The notes beneath the pieces are model-generated. The model saw only the letters and a program-made list of their open reading frames with translations, ran no database searches and had not been told where the DNA came from. Below are positions 1 to 5,148 of a stretch of 6,848 bases of DNA, one piece after another. Source of the DNA: Methanobacteriota archaeon (GTDB lineage: Archaea; Altiarchaeota; Altiarchaeia; IMC4; QMZM01). Where the stretch lies: contig JAKFXM010000163.1 in the NCBI GenBank assembly GCA_021731385.1, positions 1 to 6,848 on the forward strand. Direction: 5' to 3'. Every line of letters starts with the position of its first letter. The first letter of the stretch is position 1. The position numbers and the translations under genes were made by a program.

Positions 1-81
1 TTTTCCTTTTTACCAAAAAGAAAAGTGTTTTTATTCCCAAAAGAAAAAACATATACACTACCTATTATGAATTATCAAAGA

Positions 82-93
82 AGTAATTATTTC
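82..93 (+). promoter_or_regulatory. possible TATA box for tRNA-Gly
   Basis: The AT-rich stretch AGTAATTATTTC is centred about 25 bp upstream of the first tRNA base, where an archaeal TATA box would lie. The whole 1-112 region is AT-rich, so position is the main support. I see no gene or other structure in 1-112. Confidence 0.25.
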
Positions 94-151
94 GGCAAAT
101 TTGAATTTTCAAGCGGCCGTAGTGTAGTCTGGTTATCACTCGAGCTTGCCA

Positions 152-262
152 ACAACCCTTTTCCGCCTTCGGCGCAAAAGCGCCCGAATTAGGCTTCGCC
201 TAATTGGGCCCAAAAATTTCCTGAAAGGAAATTTTTCGGGTTGACGGAAAAAACAGACAAAA
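152..262 (+). other. archaeal tRNA intron at position 37/38
   Basis: This is the insertion between A37 and A38 of tRNA-Gly. The A runs at both ends also allow 151-261 or 153-263, with the same spliced product. A relaxed bulge-helix-bulge is visible. UUG 146-148 pairs with CAA 258-260 (C149/A257 mismatched), and 3-nt bulges at 150-152 and 261-263 put both cuts at the canonical place for the tRNA splicing endonuclease. An internal 7-bp stem joins TTTTCCG 159-165 to CGGAAAA 245-251. A small hairpin GGCGC-AAAA-GCGCC occupies 171-184. Two repeat hairpins fill 183-240; without them about 53 nt would remain, a more ordinary intron size. Confidence 0.9.
183..240 (+). repeat. two oriented hairpin units in the tRNA intron
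   Basis: Unit B (183-208) is CCC, an unpaired G, arm AATTAGGC, loop TTC, arm GCCTAATT, GGG. Unit C (209-240) is CCC, arm AAAAATTTCC, loop TGAAA, arm GGAAATTTTT, an unpaired C, GGG. The two meet at GGGCCC (206-211). Their opposite single-base asymmetries put them in opposite orientations. The architecture, flanks and junction match the array at 2591-2927, and unit C has an AAAAATT...AATTTTT arm very like unit H1 there. The pairing is exact by inspection; common origin is inferred. Confidence 0.93.
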
Positions 263-311
263 AGCTTGCAACTCGGGTTCGAATCCCGACGGCCGCATAT
301 ATATGTCATCA

Positions 312-324
312 TGTTTTCGGTTTT
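312..324 (+). terminator. possible T-rich termination signal after the tRNA
   Basis: TGTTTTCGGTTTT follows the tRNA end by 15 bp. Archaeal polymerase can terminate at T runs without a hairpin, so this is a plausible stop for the tRNA transcript just before the convergent glycogen synthase gene. The runs are only four T long, so support is weak. Confidence 0.25.
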
Positions 325-327
325 CAG

Positions 328-2136
328 TCATGGGTCTTCGGTCTTCTTCAATGCAAGATTATGCGCCTTAATGTAATTCTTTACCAGAATCTTCCAGTCC
401 GCGAGTGCTGCAGTCTCCTTTGCATCTATCCTCTGCTTTGCCAATTTATCCGCCGGTAGGGTTACAACCTCATACATCCGGGTTGCAAGGTCCTCTACCG
501 TATCATCCCACTCACGGTTTTTTCTTTTAAGGACATATATCCCGTCGCCTTTACCTTCTATGAATTTCCCAAATCCGGTCATATCTGTGGTAACACTTAA
601 AATTCCCATTGCTGCCGATTCCAGAGGGGTGTAACCCCATGGCTCATAATATGACGGAAAAACGCCCAAATCGCAGGTCAAAACAGCCTGTTCATATTCT
701 AATGTAAGAAGCCTGTCTGCAGACGATAGATATGTCGGATAGAATATTGCCTTAACCCTGTCCTCCTTCCTGTTCAGCAGATTGTTATTCCTAAGCGACC
801 GTATTATAAGGTCATTTTGTTCGGGGTAGCTAAGATCAAAGGTGCATAATGGCGGTTCCCTTCCGCGGGTTTCTGTAAAGTGCTCCATCATCCTCCTGCA
901 TGCTTGCAGGAATTCATCGCTGAGAACATCGCTTATATCCTCAGGAATTTTCCCATTCGTAAGCAGATTCAGTATTTTCTCCTTTATATCGGGAAGTGTA
1001 TTGTCTACATTATCCTCCATTCCCTCATACAATGCTATGTTCTTGAGTATCATTATGTTCTCGCCCCTTATCTTTGCAGGTATGAAGATGAATGCTATTG
1101 CGGTCTTATCGGATTTGCTTTGTTTTAATTTCCCATTCAATTTCCCAAGTGCATCAATGAAAAGGTCAATTCCCTTGTTGTGAAATTCATACCTCCCTGA
1201 GATGAATATGCTTCTTATGTTTTCAAGATCGAAGTCATAATACCTGGAAAAATATGCAGTGAAAAATTCTTTTGTCTGTTTTCTGTACTTCTTTCTCAGT
1301 ATGTGAATTTCCTCTGCCGTAGGGAATCTGCTTATGTCTATGCCATTAGGAAGTATCAAATCCGGCTTTCTTCCGAGGATGTATTCTGCTTCATTTGCAG
1401 TGACTGAACTTACAGTAGTGAATATATCTGAATTATTTGCACATGCAATTTCCACTGTGTGTTTATCAATGACCCCATACTGCCTTGCCAGATCCATGCT
1501 GGCAACTTCCCCTTTTTTTATCCCCTCATCAACTATCCTGAAGATATCTACATCCGCCCCGGCCATAACCCTGCCCAACATCGTCGCGTGCGTTGTAAAC
1601 ACTGTTGCGGCATCTTTCAAATTTTCTTTCAGATAAAGTAAAGCTGCGCCGGAAAGCCATTCATGAAACTGGGAAACGCATTTCAGGTTCTTGAATTTAT
1701 CTGTTTTAAGCAGATCGACAAGAAACATTCCGACTGCAATAGCCCATACAACCGGCTCATTGAATGTATTGTCGGAATTTATCGAATCCACCTTGTGTTT
1801 ATCCCACAAATCCGTTTTTATTTGATTTACATTCTTAATGAATTTTGACGGGTCTATAAGAATTGTATTCGGTCTTCCGGGGATCAGCCATGTGCCATAG
1901 TAGCATTTTATCTCATGTTTCTCTAAATTCTTGAAGACCTTCTCAAATTCTTCTGGAATTCCTTTCTCATCGAACTCTATCTTCGACTTTGCAGGATCAA
2001 AAAAGCCAATTGCATAATAGTTATCCCCATAATATTCGACTATCTGCTTTGCCTTGGAACTGACTGCAGTATATATCCCGCCAACCTTGTTGCAAACCTC
2101 ATAAGATACTTCAAATACCGCATCTGCATCCTTCAT
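328..2136 (-). CDS. glycogen synthase, GT3 (eukaryote-type) family
   Basis: A retaining GT-B glycosyltransferase predicted to add glucose from a nucleotide sugar to the non-reducing end of glycogen in the cytoplasm. The protein is 602 aa. The sugar-nucleotide loop KVGGIY is at residues 17-22, FHEW followed by SGAALLYL at 157-169 and FTTHATMLGR at 180-189. RKPDLILPNG (256-265) and SGRYEFHNKG (313-322) follow, and the catalytic E-x7-E is E498/E506 within YEPWGYTPLE. These blocks match the animal/fungal GYS family better than bacterial GlgA. ATG 2136 is chosen because GGTGA lies 5 nt upstream; a GTG at 2145 is in frame but overlaps that site. Donor preference (UDP- or ADP-glucose) cannot be read here. 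No other glycogen gene is in the window. Confidence 0.93.
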   Translation of the reverse strand: MKDADAVFEVSYEVCNKVGGIYTAVSSKAKQIVEYYGDNYYAIGFFDPAKSKIEFDEKGIPEEFEKVFKNLEKHEIKCYYGTWLIPGRPNTILIDPSKFIKNVNQIKTDLWDKHKVDSINSDNTFNEPVVWAIAVGMFLVDLLKTDKFKNLKCVSQFHEWLSGAALLYLKENLKDAATVFTTHATMLGRVMAGADVDIFRIVDEGIKKGEVASMDLARQYGVIDKHTVEIACANNSDIFTTVSSVTANEAEYILGRKPDLILPNGIDISRFPTAEEIHILRKKYRKQTKEFFTAYFSRYYDFDLENIRSIFISGRYEFHNKGIDLFIDALGKLNGKLKQSKSDKTAIAFIFIPAKIRGENIMILKNIALYEGMEDNVDNTLPDIKEKILNLLTNGKIPEDISDVLSDEFLQACRRMMEHFTETRGREPPLCTFDLSYPEQNDLIIRSLRNNNLLNRKEDRVKAIFYPTYLSSADRLLTLEYEQAVLTCDLGVFPSYYEPWGYTPLESAAMGILSVTTDMTGFGKFIEGKGDGIYVLKRKNREWDDTVEDLATRMYEVVTLPADKLAKQRIDAKETAALADWKILVKNYIKAHNLALKKTEDP

Positions 2137-2141
2137 TAAAT

Positions 2142-2146
2142 TCACC
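2142..2146 (-). promoter_or_regulatory. Shine-Dalgarno site that decides the glycogen synthase start
   Basis: On the minus strand GGTGA is followed by 5 nt (ATTTA) and then ATG at 2136-2134. This matches the archaeal anti-SD core and argues against the in-frame GTG at 2145-2143, which lies inside the site. Confidence 0.7.
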
Positions 2147-2148
2147 CA

Positions 2149-2177
2149 TTAATAAATTCGTTTATGGAATTAATATA
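2149..2177. promoter_or_regulatory. divergent promoter region, glycogen synthase / Nudix
   Basis: Only 46 bp separate the two divergent starts (2136 and 2183). On the plus strand TTAATAAATT (2149-2158) lies about 30 bp before the Nudix ATG, fitting a TATA box for a leaderless transcript; no Shine-Dalgarno site precedes that ATG. On the minus strand TATATTAA (2177-2170) lies about 35 bp upstream of the glycogen synthase ATG, leaving room for a short leader holding its GGTGA. The two promoters must overlap. Positions are inferred from spacing and AT content. Confidence 0.45.
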
Positions 2178-2182
2178 CTGCC

Positions 2183-2776
2183 ATGAAAATCGAACTGACA
2201 ACCGCAGCACTTGTCTTTGATAAAGATAAAGTCCTTCTTATTAAACGAACAAAAGAACCATGGAAGGGCATGTGGCACTTTCCGGGAGGACATGTTGATG
2301 AAGGTGAATTGCCTCAGGATGCAGTGATAAGGGAAATTAAGGAAGAAACCGGGCTTGATGCAGAGATTACTGGCAAGGATGAAATAGAGGGAAATTTTAG
2401 AAGATTGAAAAATCCTGTTGGGATGTTCTTCTATCCTGTTTTAGGTCATTATCACCTTTCATTTCTTTTCCGGTGCAATGTTGGGGGCAGGGAAATAAAG
2501 CCTGATAAGAATCTGCCCTATGAGGGTATCGTGGAATGGGTTGACCCTAAAAAGGTTGAAATTTCGCCCTATGTAATGATGGTTCTTGAGACAAGAAAAA
2601 TTTTACCAACCCGAAAAATTCCAAAGGAATTTTTGGGCCCGAAAAACTGCATAGCAGTTTTTGGGCCCAATTGGGCAAAGCCCAATTCGGGCCCATTGAG
2701 CCGAAGGCTCAATCGGGAGGTAAAATTTTTGTGCCCAACAAGAAAAATTCGCAAAGCGAATTTTTGTGCCCAATGA
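2183..2776 (+). CDS. Nudix hydrolase with a repeat-encoded C-terminal tail
   Basis: A MutT-like pyrophosphohydrolase expected to cleave a nucleoside diphosphate linked to another group, with Mg2+. The 23-residue Nudix box is complete at 36-58: G36, E42, then REIKEETGL at 50-58, with E51, E54 and E55 as metal-binding acids. It is preceded by the usual PGG. N-terminal LTTAALVFDKDKVLLIKR and the WHFPGG block suggest a NTP or 8-oxo-dGTP cleaner, but substrate cannot be read reliably. The recognisable domain ends near residue 137. From codon 138 to the stop (60 residues, including TRKI twice) the frame runs through outer hairpin O, H1-H5 and into H6, and the TGA lies in the arm of H6. The tail is Lys/Arg/Pro-rich and low in domain-like character. 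The original end may have been displaced by the repeat. Confidence 0.88.
   Translation: MKIELTTAALVFDKDKVLLIKRTKEPWKGMWHFPGGHVDEGELPQDAVIREIKEETGLDAEITGKDEIEGNFRRLKNPVGMFFYPVLGHYHLSFLFRCNVGGREIKPDKNLPYEGIVEWVDPKKVEISPYVMMVLETRKILPTRKIPKEFLGPKNCIAVFGPNWAKPNSGPLSRRLNREVKFLCPTRKIRKANFCAQ
2591..2733. repeat. outer hairpin O enclosing four hairpins
   Basis: The 12-bp arms AAAAATTTTACC (2596-2607) and GGTAAAATTTTT (2719-2730) are perfect reverse complements separated by 111 bp. That interior holds H1-H4 head to tail with only 3 nt on the left and 1 nt on the right. The flanks ACAAG and GTG are the same as those of the simple unit H5, so O looks like an ordinary unit whose loop has been filled by four further units. 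Confidence 0.9.
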
Positions 2777-2822
2777 GAATGAAATTCTCATTCGGGCCCA
2801 ATTTGCTTTCAGCAAATTCGGG

Positions 2823-2900
2823 CCCAATCAGCGACAATTCGACAGCGAAGCTGTCGAAGTTTCGAGACCAAAGGTCTCGAACCGAAGTCGCTGATTCGGG
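2823..2900. repeat. H8, three-way-junction hairpin
   Basis: The outer arms AATCAGCGAC (2826-2835) and GTCGCTGATT (2887-2896) pair perfectly inside CCC...CGGG. The interior holds two complete hairpins. H8a has arms TTCGACAGC/GCTGTCGAA (2838-2846/2850-2858) and loop GAA. H8b has arms TTCGAGACC/GGTCTCGAA (2861-2869/2873-2881) and loop AAA. The inner two lack CCC/GGG flanks. As RNA or single-stranded DNA this would fold as a three-way junction. Confidence 0.93.
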
Positions 2901-2946
2901 TCAGAAACTTATAGTTTCTGATTCGGGAAATGAAAATCTGAGTATA

Positions 2947-3429
2947 CTATAATTTAGGTTCACATACCTCTTTTCCCTCTGCACATTTTTCATATCCCTC
3001 ACAACTTTTTATAATCTCCCATTTTTCAGTTCCAATACATTTAGCATGTGGTGTACCCGGATTTACGCATCTGTATACTACATATTGCCTATTGATATTA
3101 TTTTGAGAACAGGTGTAATTCCTTATTATTTCTGTGCCATTTATACCACAATCAAAATTTTGATAACATTCTGGCAGTATATTAATAGTTGATGTAGTTG
3201 CTGTAGTGGTTGTTGTGGTAGAAGTAGTTAGTGTCGTAGTAGTGGTTGTTGTCTCTATTGTAGTTGTTGGGTCGTTCTCATCGCATATCCCGTTATTATT
3301 TGCATCCAGACAGCAAATATCCCCTACGCGCATGTAAGGGGCATTACAAATTAAAAACTGGTTGGAGAACACAAACAAAAGGATAATAACCAGCCCAATT
3401 AACAATATACCTGCAAAAAGCCTTTTCAT
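2947..3429 (-). CDS. secreted or membrane-anchored Cys-rich protein with Thr-rich linker
   Basis: I do not recognise a named family. The 160 residues show a short basic start (MKR) and a hydrophobic segment at about 4-22, a signal peptide or anchor without a lipobox. A Cys pair (39-40) precedes an EF-hand/dockerin-like loop at 42-53 (D42, N44, N46, G47, D50, D53), likely binding Ca2+. Residues 55-81 are almost all Thr/Ser, a probable O-glycosylated extended linker. A C-terminal module with eight Cys (88, 94, 107, 121, 131, 143, 149, 156) probably forms disulfides outside the cell. The layout resembles exported proteins of DPANN archaea. The start is supported by GGTGAT 3 nt upstream of the ATG. 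It converges on the Nudix gene, so its 3' end would be transcribed into the hairpin array. Confidence 0.85.
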   Translation of the reverse strand: MKRLFAGILLIGLVIILLFVFSNQFLICNAPYMRVGDICCLDANNNGICDENDPTTTIETTTTTTTLTTSTTTTTTATTSTINILPECYQNFDCGINGTEIIRNYTCSQNNINRQYVVYRCVNPGTPHAKCIGTEKWEIIKSCEGYEKCAEGKEVCEPKL

Positions 3430-3432
3430 TTG

Positions 3433-3438
3433 ATCACC
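3433..3438 (-). promoter_or_regulatory. Shine-Dalgarno site of the Cys-rich protein gene
   Basis: GGTGAT on the minus strand, 3 nt (CAA) before ATG 3429-3427, is a strong match to the archaeal anti-SD and fixes the start. The AT-rich sequence at 3455-3482 upstream (minus strand TTAAATATTAAATAA) could hold the TATA box. Confidence 0.7.
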
Positions 3439-3486
3439 AGATTTAATTTGTGTAAAATATTATTGTTTATTTAATATTTAACCATA

Positions 3487-5145
3487 TTATTTGTATCCCA
3501 GCATAGACAAAGCCCTCTGAAGAACAAAAGGAACCATCACTGTAGTGAGAAACGCCATCGATGCAATAATGGAATACTCTGTTGCATGAAGCACTGGTTC
3601 TCCTGTGGCTGTGGTTGCCGTAAGCCCAAACAATCCGATAATCAATGCTATTTCCCCTCTTGGAATCATGCCAATGCCGACCAGGATGCTGTCCTTTACA
3701 TTGGCTCCGGAAAGCCTTGATGCAATTCCACAGCCAAATAATTTTGTTGCTATGGCAATTAAGGTAATTATCAGGATTGGTACAATATTGGATATTAATG
3801 CAGAAATGTCGACAAACATACCCAATGAAATGAAAAAAATTGGTGTAAAGAATGCCTCCAATGGATAGAAGAGTTCAAATAATTTCTCCGTAATCCTGCT
3901 GTAATTGAGCGTTATCCCTGCAATGAAGGCGCCTACAATTGCAGACAATCCTATAAATTCTGCCACATAGGCATAGGAAAGCACATATACAAGAATTCCG
4001 AGGAATGTCGTATTTGGAATTTTTCCATCCTCAAGGGATTTGTCAAAATATCTTGAAACGATGTACTGGCCAGATTTTATCCCGCCGACTACGAAGATGG
4101 CTGCCATGCCAAGAATGGAAAGTAAAGGTGAAATACTTGCCATGTCCAATGTTGACGGGAAATTTACTACAAGAGAAAGAGCAAGAAGTGCAAGAATATC
4201 ATCTATTACCGCAGCACCGAGAATGATTTTTGCAAATTCCCTATCAAGGACATTGAATTCATGGAGAACGGCAACTGTAACCCCGACGCTTGTGGCAGTA
4301 AGCGCTGCACCTAAGAACATAGCATAATTGAAGCCATGACCCGTGTAAACAGCATAATAGTATCCGCCGATGAATGGAATAAGAACGCCAATAAAACCAA
4401 CTAGAAAGTTCCTGCTATTAAAGATCTGCTTTATCTCCGAATGCATGCCTATCTTGAACAACAGAAATATCGAGCCCAATTGTGCAAAGATACGGACAGT
4501 TCCTTCAGTTGGTATTAAATGCGGGATTGTTTGGGCGATAGATAATTTTACCCCTATGATGGAAAGGGGAAGTATAATAATTTCTGCTATATATGGATAT
4601 ACCATGGAAACCGCACTTGGGCTGATAATAATACCGAGAAGAAGCAATACCATTACCATGGGCTGCTTTAGATACACTACAAGCAATTCTGCAGAAATCG
4701 CTGCAAGCAACAGGAATGAGAGTTCGAACCATATCCTCTTTTCTTCAGGAATCTCTGAGAATATGCTCGCCCGGATAACTGAGAGAAATAAAAGAACTGC
4801 CAGCCCCAGTATAATGAAGCCAGCATATAATCTTGCGTGCCCTTTAATTTTTTTAAGTGTTTTTTTCATCGTGCGCTTTTTTCTGTAAAGAATGCAGGCA
4901 TTTGCAACATCAGGATAACCTTCTTCTATAAGAACCTTTTCAATAATGCCCTGAACATTTTCAACTGAAGGAATTTTTTCTGGAAATTTTTTTTCAAGAA
5001 TTTCAACTACACTATGTGACAATTTTCTGGCAGTATTCTCGTCTTTTGAATTCACAGCACTGATGGCTTTGGATATGGCATTTGTTATCTTCTCCTGCTT
5101 GAATTCCACAATCCTACCATCTATTTTCCTAATTTTTTTTATCAT
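3487..5145 (-). CDS. CPA2-family cation/proton antiporter with N-terminal ATP-cone
   Basis: A membrane antiporter predicted to exchange Na+ (or K+) for H+. Residues 3-92 form an ATP-cone: IRKIDGRIVEF, KITNAISKAI, then IPSVENVQGIIEKVLIEEGY and an AxACILYRKKR end, as in NrdR and anaerobic ribonucleotide reductase. After a basic linker (about 91-105), the rest is a polytopic Kef/NapA-type transporter. It has TSVGVT 285-290 (unwound helix), AAVIDD with D315-D316 (the Asp pair typical of electrogenic members), FFISLGM 437-443 and PRGE 495-498. No C-terminal TrkA-N/RCK domain follows. At 552 aa it is longer than a bare ~400-aa transporter because of the cone. The start is 3 nt after the upstream gene's stop, so the genes are co-transcribed. 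M93 is an unlikely alternative start: I see no Shine-Dalgarno before it. Confidence 0.9.
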   Translation of the reverse strand: MIKKIRKIDGRIVEFKQEKITNAISKAISAVNSKDENTARKLSHSVVEILEKKFPEKIPSVENVQGIIEKVLIEEGYPDVANACILYRKKRTMKKTLKKIKGHARLYAGFIILGLAVLLFLSVIRASIFSEIPEEKRIWFELSFLLLAAISAELLVVYLKQPMVMVLLLLGIIISPSAVSMVYPYIAEIIILPLSIIGVKLSIAQTIPHLIPTEGTVRIFAQLGSIFLLFKIGMHSEIKQIFNSRNFLVGFIGVLIPFIGGYYYAVYTGHGFNYAMFLGAALTATSVGVTVAVLHEFNVLDREFAKIILGAAVIDDILALLALSLVVNFPSTLDMASISPLLSILGMAAIFVVGGIKSGQYIVSRYFDKSLEDGKIPNTTFLGILVYVLSYAYVAEFIGLSAIVGAFIAGITLNYSRITEKLFELFYPLEAFFTPIFFISLGMFVDISALISNIVPILIITLIAIATKLFGCGIASRLSGANVKDSILVGIGMIPRGEIALIIGLFGLTATTATGEPVLHATEYSIIASMAFLTTVMVPFVLQRALSMLGYK

Positions 5146-5148
5146 TTT

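Larger units (their letters stand above)
113..297 (+). tRNA. trnG: tRNA-Gly(GCC) with a 111-nt intron
   Basis: Decodes GGC/GGU glycine codons. The acceptor stem 113-119 pairs fully with 290-296, and A297 is the discriminator; no CCA is encoded. The D arm is 122-125 with 136-139 (last pair U·U) and has a GG-containing loop. The anticodon stem 141-145 (CGAGC) pairs with 264-268 (GCTTG) with one G·U. The loop reads TTGCCAA after splicing, giving anticodon GCC at 148-150. The variable loop is 269-272. The T stem 273-277/285-289 encloses the canonical TTCGAAT loop. The spliced tRNA would be 74 nt. The isotype comes from the anticodon and stem fit. The gene converges on the glycogen synthase gene, whose stop codon lies 30 bp downstream. 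Confidence 0.95.
2591..2927. repeat. dense array of oriented, nested palindromic hairpins
   Basis: Twelve perfect-arm hairpins occupy almost every base. O (arms 2596-2607/2719-2730) encloses H1 2610-2637, H2 2638-2665, H3 2666-2691 and H4 2692-2717. Then follow H5 2743-2765, H6 2769-2796, H7 2797-2822, H8 2823-2900 (enclosing H8a and H8b) and H9 2901-2921 with right flank to 2927. Arms are 8-12 bp; loops are AAA, ATA, GAA, TTC or TAT. H1 and H2 have flanks CCCG/GGG. H3, H4, H6, H7 and H8 have CCC/CGGG. O and H5 have a variant, ACAAG/GTG. Neighbours meet at GGGCCC or GTGCCC. Arm sequences differ between units. H9 has lost its left CCCAA. The array starts inside the Nudix frame and ends 20 bp from the convergent gene's stop. 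Confidence 0.96.

Noticed and set aside
113..297. tRNA remnant or pseudogene because of the long interruption
   Set aside because: All stems pair after removal of 152-262, the bulges sit at the canonical 37/38 position, and the T loop is intact, so it is a functional intron-containing tRNA.
241..459. 72-aa plus-strand ORF starting in the tRNA intron
   Set aside because: It runs through the tRNA 3' half and the antisense of the glycogen synthase end, with no family resemblance.
842..1848. Plus-strand ORFs opposite the glycogen synthase gene
   Set aside because: They are antisense shadows of a well-conserved GT3 coding sequence, with no independent signals.
2137..2145. GTG 2145 as the glycogen synthase start
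   Set aside because: The GTG lies within the GGTGA Shine-Dalgarno site that correctly serves ATG 2136.
2591..2927. CRISPR array
   Set aside because: There is no constant repeat separated by unique spacers. The constant parts are only 3-4 nt flanks, and the variable parts are self-complementary, unlike spacers. No cas gene is present.
2591..2927. Tandem intrinsic terminators
   Set aside because: The hairpins are not followed by consistent T runs, there are twelve of them, and similar units occur inside a tRNA intron.
2569..2952. Short ORFs on both strands within the hairpin array (minus 2569-2754, minus 2603-2827, plus 2671-2952)
   Set aside because: They translate palindromic sequence, resemble each other only because of shared flanks, and lack start signals or family resemblance.
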